Translations under genes and position numbers: made by a program | Source of the DNA: Corynebacterium canis | Lineage (GTDB): Bacteria > Actinomycetota > Actinomycetes > Mycobacteriales > Mycobacteriaceae | Direction of reading: 5' to 3' | DNA length: 64,000 nucleotides | NCBI RefSeq assembly: GCF_030408595.1 | Contig: NZ_CP047080.1 | Location: 2,687,353-2,751,352, forward strand | In this document: positions 9,290 to 17,051 of the stretch, piece by piece | Position numbering within the stretch: the first letter of the stretch is position 1 | How the letters are laid out: each line of letters starts with the position of its first letter | The notes under the pieces: model-generated | Databases searched by the model: none | What the model was told of the DNA's origin: nothing | What the model saw: only the letters and a program-made list of their open reading frames with translations

Positions 9290-9490
9290 ATGACCAGAAA
9301 AAACGTTCCACTCCGGATTGATCCCGCGGTTTACGACGCCATAGCCCGCTGGGCCGCGGACGATCTCAAGAGCGTGAACGCCCAGATCGAGACCATGCTG
9401 CGCGACAGTCTGCGTCGCGCCGGCAGGCTACCCCGCGACACCGGAGAAATCCCCCGCCGCGGGCGCCCACCCAAACACCCCAAAAACTAG
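9290..9490 (+). CDS. Arc-like ribbon-helix-helix DNA-binding protein
   Basis: A 66-residue protein starting [19 protein letters not shown]. This is the beta-strand and first helix of the ribbon-helix-helix fold (NVPLRI strand, then a helix, [16 protein letters not shown] second helix). It has a basic tail (GRPPKHPKN) that could add DNA contacts. Such proteins act as dimers of repressors or antitoxins. It follows the SPFH gene by 5 bases, with no toxin gene beside it, so autoregulation of this pair through the palindromes at 8272..8305 is the simplest reading. Its 3' end overlaps hmp, which converges from the other strand, by 4 bases. Confidence 0.75.
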   Translation: MTRKNVPLRIDPAVYDAIARWAADDLKSVNAQIETMLRDSLRRAGRLPRDTGEIPRRGRPPKHPKN

Positions 9491-10641
9491 CCAATCAACC
9501 AATCGTTCGGGGAAAACAGCTCGAAATGAACCCGCGCCGGACGTTCATTTTCCAGCTGTTCCCGAACATTCTGCAGGAACCGCGTGCCGCCGCACAGGTA
9601 CACCTCCGCGCCCTCCGGGATCCGACCGGCCACGACCAAGCGCTCGCCATCGGCCCGGTAAAACGCCTCATGAGTGGCGTTCGGCAACCCCGCCACCAGC
9701 TGTTCCGTCTGGCTGCGCTGGGCATAGCTCTGCTCCGACTCATCCGCATGCAGCACCGTCACGCTCCGCTCCGGAGACACCGCGGACAACATGCCCACCA
9801 TCGGTGTCGACCCAATGCCCTGCGAAATCAGCACCACCGGCGCGTCCCCCTCATCCAACACCAGTTCACCGGCGGGCAAGGTCACCTCAATCTCATCCCC
9901 GACCTGCAGGCGATCCCGCAAAAACGATGACACCTCGCCATCCCGCTCCACCGCGATCTGCCATTCCCCCGCGTCGGCGGCGACCAGCGAATACTGCCGC
10001 AGCTGGCGCGCGCCGTCGTCAAGCCGCACGCCTACGGACGTGTACTGGCCGGGCAAACCCGCCGTCAACTCCGCGCCGCGCAACGTGTACCTAGTGACCT
10101 TATCGCTCAAATCTTCGCGTGCGGCAATGGTGGCCGTGCGGAACACATCGCCCACCGCAACCCCATCGGAAGCGTACAACTCTTTCTCGTATTGAATCAG
10201 GACGTCCGCCATCAACCAGTACACGGCGTCCCATGCCGCGGCGACTTCGGGAGTCACGGCGTCGCCAAGCACTTCAACAATGGCTTCGAACAGGTGCTTG
10301 TGCACGATCGGGTACTGATCCTCGACAATGCCCAAGGACGCGTGCTTATGCCCAATGCGCGACAACATCGCCACCGGATCCGGCGCATCCGTGTCAACCA
10401 ACATCGTGGCAAAGGCGGCTATCGACGACGCGAGCGCCTTCTGCTGGTCCCCCTGCCGCTGGTTACCTCGATTGAACGTATCTGCGATTAGCTCGGGATG
10501 GGCCGAAAACATTTTCTGATAAAACAGCGGGGTGATCTCATTGATATGCGCGCCAATCGCGGGCAGCGTCGCGCGCACAATCTCCGCGTGCTCCGGGGAC
10601 AGCTTACGAATCTGGGTGTTGGGCTGGTGTTTCACAAACAT
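9487..10641 (-). CDS. hmp: Flavohaemoprotein, nitric oxide dioxygenase
   Basis: Converts nitric oxide to nitrate using O2 and NAD(P)H. The 384-residue chain has an N-terminal globin domain ([20 protein letters not shown], proximal-histidine region [20 protein letters not shown]). A ferredoxin-reductase domain follows, with the FAD-binding [11 protein letters not shown] and the NAD-binding [15 protein letters not shown], ending in a typical [16 protein letters not shown]. This is the full Hmp length. It lies 9 bases after the Rrf2-type regulator gene on the same strand, the common nsrR-hmp pairing, and is presumably induced by nitrosative stress. Confidence 0.93.
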   Translation of the reverse strand: MFVKHQPNTQIRKLSPEHAEIVRATLPAIGAHINEITPLFYQKMFSAHPELIADTFNRGNQRQGDQQKALASSIAAFATMLVDTDAPDPVAMLSRIGHKHASLGIVEDQYPIVHKHLFEAIVEVLGDAVTPEVAAAWDAVYWLMADVLIQYEKELYASDGVAVGDVFRTATIAAREDLSDKVTRYTLRGAELTAGLPGQYTSVGVRLDDGARQLRQYSLVAADAGEWQIAVERDGEVSSFLRDRLQVGDEIEVTLPAGELVLDEGDAPVVLISQGIGSTPMVGMLSAVSPERSVTVLHADESEQSYAQRSQTEQLVAGLPNATHEAFYRADGERLVVAGRIPEGAEVYLCGGTRFLQNVREQLENERPARVHFELFSPNDWLIG

Positions 10642-10650
10642 GGGTGACAG

Positions 10651-11091
10651 TTACTCCTTGAGTACGAATTCGGCTGGATAACGCGCCTGAGCATCCGCAA
10701 GCAATTCCCCAAGAGTGATCTGGTCCAGGGACTGGTAAAACGCTTCCTTCGCATCGGCGAGTTTGATGCGCAGCAAACAGTCATGGCGAATAAACGGACA
10801 CGGGTCCTCGGTGAAACAATCCACCATTTCGCTGTCGCCTTCCAAGGAGCGGATCAGCTTGCCGAGCCCCAGCGGGAACGCATCCTCGCGGATATACACC
10901 CCTCCGGAGCGCCCGCGCACGCTGCGGGCCACGCCGAGTTCCACCAATCGCGCCACAACTTTTGCCACATGTGCCTCCGACGCGTGAATATCGGCAGCCA
11001 ACTTGGAAACAGTAAGCCGTTCCGACGGGTCGGCGACTCCCAACCGCATCACCAGTCTCATGCCGAGATCCGAAAACCGCGTCAAATGCAC
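10651..11091 (-). CDS. nsrR: Rrf2-family nitric-oxide-sensing repressor
   Basis: A 146-residue winged-helix protein starting VHLTRFSDLGMRLVMRLGV, with the recognition region ASEAHVAKVVARLVELG. Three cysteines in DCFTEDPCPFIRHDC match the Fe-S ligand arrangement of NsrR, which senses nitric oxide. The GTG at 11091 is preferred because AAGG stands about 9 bases ahead and NsrR proteins begin with this segment; an in-frame TTG at 11109 is the alternative. It precedes hmp, its classical target, by 9 bases. A TAGAAT -10 and an ACATGT-centred dyad just upstream are candidate autoregulation elements. Confidence 0.88.
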   Translation of the reverse strand: MHLTRFSDLGMRLVMRLGVADPSERLTVSKLAADIHASEAHVAKVVARLVELGVARSVRGRSGGVYIREDAFPLGLGKLIRSLEGDSEMVDCFTEDPCPFIRHDCLLRIKLADAKEAFYQSLDQITLGELLADAQARYPAEFVLKE

Positions 11092-11106
11092 AAAAATCAC
11101 CTTACC

Positions 11107-11122
11107 CAAAACATGTATTCTA
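11107..11122 (-). promoter_or_regulatory. nsrR-hmp promoter with candidate NsrR dyad
   Basis: On the minus strand, TAGAAT (11117..11122) could be the -10 element. The adjacent near-palindrome AATACATGTTTT overlaps the expected start of transcription. It resembles the A/T-flanked dyads bound by NsrR proteins. The assignment is by position and appearance only. Confidence 0.4.
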
Positions 11123-11412
11123 AGTTCACCTTTTACGGGCGGCCGGGCGAAATCACGGCCTCAGCAGCACAAACCCACGCTAGGACGCACTCGGGACCAG
11201 CGGCTCAAACCTGGAAGCCCACCCCAAATGGGGTCACTGCCCGCGAGCAGCGCACGACACGTGACAATCGCATAAACATACGAACCTACTGCGCAGATCA
11301 CCACAACAACGTCCGGCCGACACTAATACAAACTTTAATCCGAAAGCCAATAATCCAAACTCGCGCCGACCCAGCCCCGAGCCCCGCCCCCAGGATGCCC
11401 CTCCGCCGATTG

Positions 11413-11690
11413 GCGCGCTGTGGCGATAGGTTGTGTGCTGCGCATGAAATTTTTTACACACGAAACCCGGATTCTGTGTAATTTTCATCATCTGGGGCCG
11501 CCCAGGGCCGTCGGTGCGATATTTTTTACACAGATTTCGGGATTTTGATGTAAAAAATATCGGTAGACACCGTTCAACTCCAGTTTTGGCAATTGGTTGT
11601 GGGCGACCTACCACATCAAAATGGCGCACGAAACGGAATTCGCCTATGGTTCAACATGGGCAGTGGATTTCGAGAGCTTAGCGAGGCTGC
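11413..11690 (+). repeat. Five-copy hairpin repeat, copy A
   Basis: First of five copies in the window. It begins GCGCGCTGTGGCGATAGG and contains a stem TTACACA / TGTGTAA with a 13-base loop. A perfect 14-bp stem follows at 11517..11530 and 11549..11562 (CGATATTTTTTACA and its complement) with an 18-base loop. After the hairpins comes GTAGACACCGTTCAAC and a less conserved tail to 11690. It lies upstream of nsrR and beyond the 3' end of the PanC-like gene. It is not an identified insertion sequence. Confidence 0.85.
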
Positions 11691-11767
11691 CATGGCGCCG
11701 CGGGAAACGAGAAGCACGCAGGGAGTATATGCATGTATAAGCATTTGGCCTGAAAGACCGGCGTGAA

Positions 11768-11855
11768 GGGTTCAAACCTGAGCAAAAGGTAGCTCAAAGG
11801 GCTCAGACCCGAGCAAAAAGGCCGCGCGAAGAGTTCAAGCCGAGTGAAAACCCGG
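11768..11855. repeat. Degenerate tandem repeat, about 31 bp x 2.7
   Basis: Three imperfect units begin GGGTTCAAACCTGAGCAAAA, GGGCTCAGACCCGAGCAAAA and GAGTTCAAGCCGAGTGAAAA, just before the end of the PanC-like gene. No coding sense. The rest of 11691..11878 shows nothing else. Confidence 0.6.
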
Positions 11856-11878
11856 CGGCGGCAGGGGAAGCGAAGAAG

Positions 11879-12655
11879 TTAGGCCTGGTCGGCGAGGGAT
11901 TTGAAGCCGATGCCGAGGGGGAGGCCGGCGTTGTCGCTCAAGGTGATGCCTTCGATGGAGGCGGTGATGAGCAAGCGAGCGTCGCCAAGTTCGGGGCCAC
12001 GCACCTCCAGGGATTCGACGGTCAGTTCGGGGCTCGCGGCCAGCACGGCGCGGGCGGCGGCGAGGACGGCATCTTTCCCGCCTTCGGCAGCGTGGGCGCC
12101 GGCGGCAAGGGCGGCGGAAATGGCCAAGGCGGATTCGCGGCCGCCGGCGCTTAGCTCGCGGTTGCGCGGATCCAGAGCTAAACCATCGGGCTCCCGCAGG
12201 ATCGGCACCCCGTGAACACGCAGGTCAAGGTTGAAATCGGTGATCATGTGCTGCGCCGCAAGCAAGAATTCGTAATCCTTCTCGCTCAAAAAGAGATCGG
12301 TGGGCGCAACGATATTCACCAGTTTGAGCAGCACGGTGAGCTCCTCGCCAAACCCACCATCACCACAAACACTAGTTCGAATACCGGAGGGAAAGAGGGC
12401 GCTGGAAGATAGCGCCAGCACGCAATCAACGTGGCAGTTGGCGGGGACGGCGGGGGAAGCGGCGTCGATAAGCGCGAGGACGGTGATGGAACCGGGAATG
12501 CGTTGGGCTTGCGCGATGCGGTACGCGGTGGCGGCATCGGGCGCCTCGGCGGGAACAAGCACAACGGGTTTGCCCAGCTTGCGGAATGCACGAACAACCG
12601 GGCGCACGGCGGCGATCTCACGGAATACGGTGTCGCCGCGTGGGGTAAATGTCAT
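11879..12655 (-). CDS. PanC-like protein lacking the N-terminal catalytic motif
   Basis: A 258-residue relative of pantoate-beta-alanine ligase. The central and C-terminal parts fit (VNIVAPTDLFLSEKDYEFLLAAQHMITDFNLDLRVHGVPILREPDGLALDPRNRELS, shortened here to its ends: VNIVAPTDLFLSEKDYE and GLALDPRNRELS). The nucleotide-binding PTMGALHEGH of active PanC is absent, and the corresponding place reads LVPAEAPDAATAYRIAQ. ATP binding as in PanC is therefore unlikely, and the protein is probably inactive or repurposed. Its ATG overlaps the stop of the DUF2520-like gene by 4 bases, so the pair is translated together. In other actinobacteria a DUF2520 gene stands before panC, so this is a reduced version of a known arrangement. 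Confidence 0.7.
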   Translation of the reverse strand: MTFTPRGDTVFREIAAVRPVVRAFRKLGKPVVLVPAEAPDAATAYRIAQAQRIPGSITVLALIDAASPAVPANCHVDCVLALSSSALFPSGIRTSVCGDGGFGEELTVLLKLVNIVAPTDLFLSEKDYEFLLAAQHMITDFNLDLRVHGVPILREPDGLALDPRNRELSAGGRESALAISAALAAGAHAAEGGKDAVLAAARAVLAASPELTVESLEVRGPELGDARLLITASIEGITLSDNAGLPLGIGFKSLADQA

Positions 12656-13125
12656 TGTTTTAAACCTCGCACCAAGCTCAGCAATAGTTCCTCGGGCAGC
12701 TCCGCCACCTGCAACAAGGCGTTGTATGCCGCGGCCAACCGCTCCCGGTATTCTGCGCCTACGAACTGGTATTCTAGCTCGCGCAGGAGCAATTCGCAGA
12801 GCGTGGCCCCGAGTTCGTCGCGGGAGGCCACCGCCCACACGTCCAGCGCGGGGTGGATGCGGGAAAAGGCGACGCTCACCACGTCCGGTGGCTGCAAGGG
12901 CGCCAAGCCGGGGCACGTATGTGCGAGGATCTTGCCGCGCAGCTGCGGGAGGGTTCCCACCGCGGAGACCACCGCCGCCTCCGTGGTCTCGGCGATAAGC
13001 ACCATATCTACATCGCCATCGCCGCCGGAACGGGTCACGCGATGGCCGACATCAAGCAGGCGCCGCTCCAGCTCGGGGTCGGAACCCAGCACCCAGATGC
13101 GCATCCGTGGCGGCCGAGGCATCAT
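12652..13125 (-). CDS. Short DUF2520-like Rossmann protein
   Basis: A 157-residue protein starting MMPRPPRMRIWVLGSDPELE. It has a Rossmann-like strand, DMVLIAETTEAAVVSAVG and an ILAHTCPGLAPLQ segment that recall the NAD-binding and HTSG regions of DUF2520 oxidoreductase-like proteins, which are usually about twice as long. The canonical GxGxxG is degraded to LGSDPE. Overlap with its upstream neighbour (DUF6779) and with the PanC-like gene is ATGA in both cases. It is probably a shortened paralogue that has lost dinucleotide binding, but the family link is tentative. Confidence 0.5.
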   Translation of the reverse strand: MMPRPPRMRIWVLGSDPELERRLLDVGHRVTRSGGDGDVDMVLIAETTEAAVVSAVGTLPQLRGKILAHTCPGLAPLQPPDVVSVAFSRIHPALDVWAVASRDELGATLCELLLRELEYQFVGAEYRERLAAAYNALLQVAELPEELLLSLVRGLKQ

Positions 13126-14396
13126 TGTTGCAGGTTCTTCAGCAGGTCGGCCACGGAGACGCCTTGCTGATGTTCGTCACGCCGACGCCGGCCACCGCGG
13201 GCACGGGGCTTGGACGCCGCATGGGACACGGGTTGCACAACGGGTTCCGGGGCGGGGCGTTTCGGCCGCGGCGGTTCCGGCGGGGTGCTGCGATTGGCGG
13301 CCGCAGGGCGCACGGGTTCCGGCTGCGGTTTCGGGCTAGGAGCTGCGGCAGCGGGACGCGCGGTTTCCGGCTCCTGCCAAAACGAGTTTCGACGCCGCGA
13401 CCGCAACGACGATTCCTCCTCCCGCGGCTGCGGTGCCGGTTGGGGCATACGAGACGATTGCGGGGGAACCGGTCGGGCCTCGGCGGCCGGAGTTGCGGGC
13501 CGAGCCTGCGGTTGCGGGCGCGCCTGAGGCTGCTGCGGTTGCGGACGCGGCGAAGCCTGCTGCGGGCGGGCCTGGGCGTTATAGGGCTGCGGGCGCGGTT
13601 GGCTCATGGGGTCCGAGACGGAAGGACCGGACGCCGCCCCGGCGGCTGCGGCGGCGGAGGTGCGGAACGGGGATTCCGAACCGTGCCTGCTGGAATCCTG
13701 GGACGGGGTGTTCTTTTCTATGCCGCCGGCGTCCCAACGCGTGGACGAGAACGCCCCGGAATTAAAGCGCGGCGCGGCGGTGGCTCCTGCCGTGCTCGGC
13801 CCGGCGGTCGGCTTGGCAAAGGGCTGCGCCAGGTATTCCGGCTTTTTGGCCAAGGGTTCGCTGATAAAGGAATCTTCCACGTCCACTTCCACGGGTTCGG
13901 GAACCACGGGGATGAGCGCTTCGGCCTCCTTAGACAGGCTCGCGCCGCCTTGAGAGCTGTCCAATTCGATTGCGGGCAAGCGGCGCGCCTCGGCTTTGAG
14001 GGCGGCGGGCTCGTAGGCGAGCATCACGCCAGAAAGCTCCTCCAGCTGGCTGCGCATCGCGTCGAGCTGGCTGCGGATACCTTCCAGGGTTTCTTCACGC
14101 TGCTCATTGAGTTGGCGTTGGTAATCTTGCTGTGCTCTCAGCCGATCGGCATCGATGCTGCGCTGGTTTTTCAGTAGTTCTTCATCATATTGTTTGCGTT
14201 TGTTTGCAACGAGGAATCCTGCGACGACACAAGCCCATAATGCGGTAAGCATGGCCACTTTCAGGACATCAGAACTGCCCGAGAATAGCCCAATCACTCC
14301 TGCGAGAAGGGCTAAGGCCACCATTACGACCATGAGTATTTGGCCGAGGTCGATTCCCCGCTTCGGCTTGGTCCCTGGTACGTCTCTGGTGCTCAT
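13122..14396 (-). CDS. DUF6779-type membrane protein with long disordered tail
   Basis: About 424 residues. Two membrane segments lie near residues 19-36 and 45-64. A coiled coil follows (KRKQYDEELLKNQRSIDADR onward, about 65-125), then a roughly 250-residue Pro/Gln/Ala/Arg-rich region. The C terminus is basic (RGGRRRRDEHQQGVSVAD). The N-terminal half matches the DUF6779 family of corynebacteria. The ATG at 14396 (MSTRDVPG) is preferred over an in-frame TTG three codons upstream. It lies in the folate cluster between DUF3180 and the DUF2520-like gene. Its job is unknown; a membrane-anchored scaffold is the natural guess. Confidence 0.7.
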   Translation of the reverse strand: MSTRDVPGTKPKRGIDLGQILMVVMVALALLAGVIGLFSGSSDVLKVAMLTALWACVVAGFLVANKRKQYDEELLKNQRSIDADRLRAQQDYQRQLNEQREETLEGIRSQLDAMRSQLEELSGVMLAYEPAALKAEARRLPAIELDSSQGGASLSKEAEALIPVVPEPVEVDVEDSFISEPLAKKPEYLAQPFAKPTAGPSTAGATAAPRFNSGAFSSTRWDAGGIEKNTPSQDSSRHGSESPFRTSAAAAAGAASGPSVSDPMSQPRPQPYNAQARPQQASPRPQPQQPQARPQPQARPATPAAEARPVPPQSSRMPQPAPQPREEESSLRSRRRNSFWQEPETARPAAAAPSPKPQPEPVRPAAANRSTPPEPPRPKRPAPEPVVQPVSHAASKPRARGGRRRRDEHQQGVSVADLLKNLQQ

Positions 14397-14407
14397 GGCT
14401 ACCAACT

Positions 14408-14875
14408 TTAGCCAATGGATTCCGCATCTGTGGGAGGTGGAAGGGTGCAGGCGCGTTCCAAATAGACGCCGGCGGCGGATAAGCTGATGCCACCCAAAAG
14501 GCTAGCTAAGACGCCAGCAAGGTCTTCGTTGGCCGCCAGGAGCTGCCCGGCGTTTGGAACTACGTAGCTGGCAAGACCCAAATAAGCGCCTCCCACGACC
14601 GCCCCGGTCCAGGCGGAAGCGCGCCCGATGGCGAACCACATCGCCGCACGTAAAGGGTCCAATTGAGTGCTTCCAAAACCAATTGTGCCCCCCTCAATAT
14701 GGCCGCGTACCTTCCACGCCAAAACCACACACAGGATCGTCATAAGCCAAAGGGTGATAGACACCGTGACGGGGATGGCAAAAAGCTCCTCATAGAAGCG
14801 CCACGTTAAGATTCCGGACACCGCCGAGACGAAAAAACCGACGGCAAAAAGATGCGACACGCGTGTCTGCGTCAT
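14408..14875 (-). CDS. DUF3180 membrane protein
   Basis: A 155-residue protein with four predicted membrane segments (starting MTQTRVSHLFAVGFFVSAV, then VTVSITLWLMTILCVVLAW, AMWFAIGRASAWTGAVVGG, and LAGVLASLLGGISLSAAGV). It has the QLDPLRAAMW loop characteristic of DUF3180, a family that follows folK in actinobacteria. The start overlaps the folK stop in ATGA. Function unknown. Confidence 0.8.
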   Translation of the reverse strand: MTQTRVSHLFAVGFFVSAVSGILTWRFYEELFAIPVTVSITLWLMTILCVVLAWKVRGHIEGGTIGFGSTQLDPLRAAMWFAIGRASAWTGAVVGGAYLGLASYVVPNAGQLLAANEDLAGVLASLLGGISLSAAGVYLERACTLPPPTDAESIG

Positions 14876-15357
14876 ACCCACTCCTTTGCCACCATTGCGA
14901 TTCCGGAGGTATCCAGCCCGGCAACCAACTCCGCTACCCGGTATCCACCCAACACCGCTTCCGGCTCCACCGCAAGCCACGGCACCAATACGAAGGCCCG
15001 CGCGGCGGCGTGCGGATGCGGCAACCGCAGCTCCTCAGTATCCGAGCGCACCTCCACACCGTCCACCACGCAGGTAACAAGGTCCACGTCGAGGGTCCGC
15101 GGGCCCCAGCGGGTGGCGCGACGTCGATAAGCGGCGTCTTCGAGGGCGAGCCCCGCGCGCAATAATTGCACGGGCGTGCGGGAGGTTTCCACGATCAGGA
15201 TCGCGTTGTAAAAGTCCGGCTGCTCCACCCCTCCCCACGGCGGCGTGGCATACAACGGCGACACCGCCACCACAGACTCCCCCAAACCCGCCACCACGCC
15301 ACGCAGGTTCGCGGCGCGATCGCCCAGGTTAGAGCCTATGGAAAGCACGGCGCGCAT
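14872..15357 (-). CDS. folK: 6-hydroxymethyl-7,8-dihydropterin pyrophosphokinase
   Basis: Transfers pyrophosphate from ATP to the hydroxymethyl group of the pterin before FolP acts. The 161-residue chain begins MRAVLSIGSNLGDRAANL, contains SPLYATPPWGG and RWGPRTLDVDLVTC, and has LRLPHPHAAARAFVLVPW, all standard HPPK elements including the metal-binding aspartates. It overlaps folB by one base (TGATG), so it is translationally coupled in the folate operon. Confidence 0.95.
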   Translation of the reverse strand: MRAVLSIGSNLGDRAANLRGVVAGLGESVVAVSPLYATPPWGGVEQPDFYNAILIVETSRTPVQLLRAGLALEDAAYRRRATRWGPRTLDVDLVTCVVDGVEVRSDTEELRLPHPHAAARAFVLVPWLAVEPEAVLGGYRVAELVAGLDTSGIAMVAKEWV

Positions 15358-15704
15358 CAGCTTCTCCTTGCCGTCACCGAAACATCAGCGAAGGTGTGCG
15401 GTATCGGCGCGTTCGGTTTATGCACCGTCACCTCCACCGCGTGCATGGGAAAACGCGCGCGCAATGTATCCGCGATCTCGGCGGCCACAGTTTCGATCAG
15501 ATTGCGCGGCGGCCCAGTGACCACGGCGACGGCGATGTCCGCGATTTCCGCGTAATTGATGGTGCCGGCGAGGTCATCGGTGGCGGGGAAGCGCACCCAG
15601 CATGTCACATCCACGCGGAAGGTTTGCCCCTCGCGCCGTTCCTCCGGGAACACGCCGTGGTAGCCGTACGCCTCCAGGCCGGTCAGGGTGATGCGGTCAG
15701 CCAC
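15357..15704 (-). CDS. folB: Dihydroneopterin aldolase
   Basis: Cleaves 7,8-dihydroneopterin to 6-hydroxymethyl-dihydropterin and glycolaldehyde. The 115-residue protein shows ADRITLTGLEAYGYHGVFPE at the N terminus, the active-site Glu in that motif, NYAEIADIAVAVV, and the C-terminal VEVTVHKPNAPIPHTFADVS. The GTG at 15704 is chosen because GGGGAGG stands 5 bases before it; an upstream in-frame start at 15728 would overlap folP further. It overlaps folP by 8 bases. Confidence 0.93.
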   Translation of the reverse strand: MADRITLTGLEAYGYHGVFPEERREGQTFRVDVTCWVRFPATDDLAGTINYAEIADIAVAVVTGPPRNLIETVAAEIADTLRARFPMHAVEVTVHKPNAPIPHTFADVSVTARRS

Positions 15705-16470
15705 GGCAGCCTCCCCATTGCCAGGCAACGTCCACGGCGGCGCGATTAGCGGGGATTTCGTGTACGCGCACGCCCCAAGCGCCGGCTTGGGCGGCCAAGG
15801 CGCTTACGGCGGCGGTTGCGGCGTCCGATCCGGAGAGGAAACGTTTGCGCGAGGCCCCCACCAGCACGGGGTAGCCGAGCGCGATCAATTGGGGCAGCGC
15901 GCGGAGAAGCGCCCAATTGTCCACCGGCGTTTTTGCAAAGCCCAGGCCGGGGTCCAAAATAAGCTTATCGACGCCCGCCCCTACCGCACGCTCCACCAAG
16001 CGCTGCAGGCCCACAGTCACATCCGCCACCACGTCGGATTCATTGTGGGCGCTGCCCGCGGCATCGCCGAAACGTTCGGTCTGCCAGTGCATCAAACATG
16101 CGGTCGCCTGCGTCTCCGCCATGACGCGCAACATATCGGGGTCCGCGAGCCCGCCGGACACATCGTTGATCAGGTGCGCGCCCGCCTCCACCGCGGCGGC
16201 CGCCACGCTGGCGCGCATGGTATCCACGCTGGTGGGAATGCCGGCGTGGCTCAGGGCGCGAATCACGGGGATCACGCGGGAACGTTCCAGCTCCGCCGTA
16301 ACGCGGACCGCCCCGGGGCGGGTCGATTCACCGCCGACGTCGATCAGGTCCGCGCCTTGCTCCATCATGGTCTTGGCGTGGGCCACGGCCCGTTCGGGGT
16401 CGAGCCAATTGCCGCCGTCCGAAAAGGAATCGGTGGTGACATTGAGGATCCCCATGACTTGGCAGCGCAT
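15697..16470 (-). CDS. folP: Dihydropteroate synthase
   Basis: Joins p-aminobenzoate to hydroxymethyl-dihydropterin pyrophosphate; the target of sulfonamides. The 257-residue TIM barrel shows MGILNVTTDSFSDGG, DVGGESTRPGA, NDVSGG, LILDPGLGFAKT and GASRKRFL, which cover the pterin- and pyrophosphate-binding loops. It lies 2 bases after folE, with a GGGGGAG ribosome site at the junction. Confidence 0.95.
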   Translation of the reverse strand: MRCQVMGILNVTTDSFSDGGNWLDPERAVAHAKTMMEQGADLIDVGGESTRPGAVRVTAELERSRVIPVIRALSHAGIPTSVDTMRASVAAAAVEAGAHLINDVSGGLADPDMLRVMAETQATACLMHWQTERFGDAAGSAHNESDVVADVTVGLQRLVERAVGAGVDKLILDPGLGFAKTPVDNWALLRALPQLIALGYPVLVGASRKRFLSGSDAATAAVSALAAQAGAWGVRVHEIPANRAAVDVAWQWGGCRG

Positions 16471-16472
16471 GG

Positions 16473-17051
16473 CTAGCTCCCCCGAATCAGGCTGAGCACC
16501 TCAGCGCGGGAGGCGGCATTACGTTGGAAAAGGCCCCGGACCGCCGAGGTAGTGGTGGTGGTGCCGGGCTTGCGAATGCCCCGCATGGCCATGCACAGGT
16601 GCTCGCACTCGATGACCACGATCACGGCTTGGGCGCCGAGCTTATCCACCAGCGCGTCCGCCACTTGGGAAGTGAGCCGCTCCTGCACCTGCGGGCGCTT
16701 GGCAAATAGGTCCACCAAGCGGGCCAGCTTGGACAGGCCGGTGACCTGCCCGGAACGGCCCGGAATATAGCCGATATGGGCCTTGCCGTAAAAGGGCACG
16801 AGGTGGTGTTCGCAGGTGGAATAGATGGGGATATCCCGCACCAGGACCAGCTCCTGGTGGTTTTCAGAGAAGGTCTTGTTCAGCACCTCCGTCGGGTCCG
16901 TGTGCAGGCCCACAAACATTTCCGCATAGGCGCGGGCCACGCGCGCGGGCGTGTCTTGCAGGCCCTCCCGGTCTGGGTCCTCCCCGACGGCGAAAAGCAG
17001 CTCGCGGACGGCGGCTTCGGCGCGGGCCTGATCAAACACAGCTTCGGACAT
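16473..17051 (-). CDS. folE: GTP cyclohydrolase I
   Basis: First step of folate synthesis: GTP to 7,8-dihydroneopterin triphosphate. The 192-residue protein has the zinc and active-site motif [40 protein letters not shown], and [20 protein letters not shown], so the usual Cys and His ligands are present. The ATG immediately follows the ftsH stop, and the gene leads the fol cluster. Confidence 0.95.
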   Translation of the reverse strand: MSEAVFDQARAEAAVRELLFAVGEDPDREGLQDTPARVARAYAEMFVGLHTDPTEVLNKTFSENHQELVLVRDIPIYSTCEHHLVPFYGKAHIGYIPGRSGQVTGLSKLARLVDLFAKRPQVQERLTSQVADALVDKLGAQAVIVVIECEHLCMAMRGIRKPGTTTTTSAVRGLFQRNAASRAEVLSLIRGS

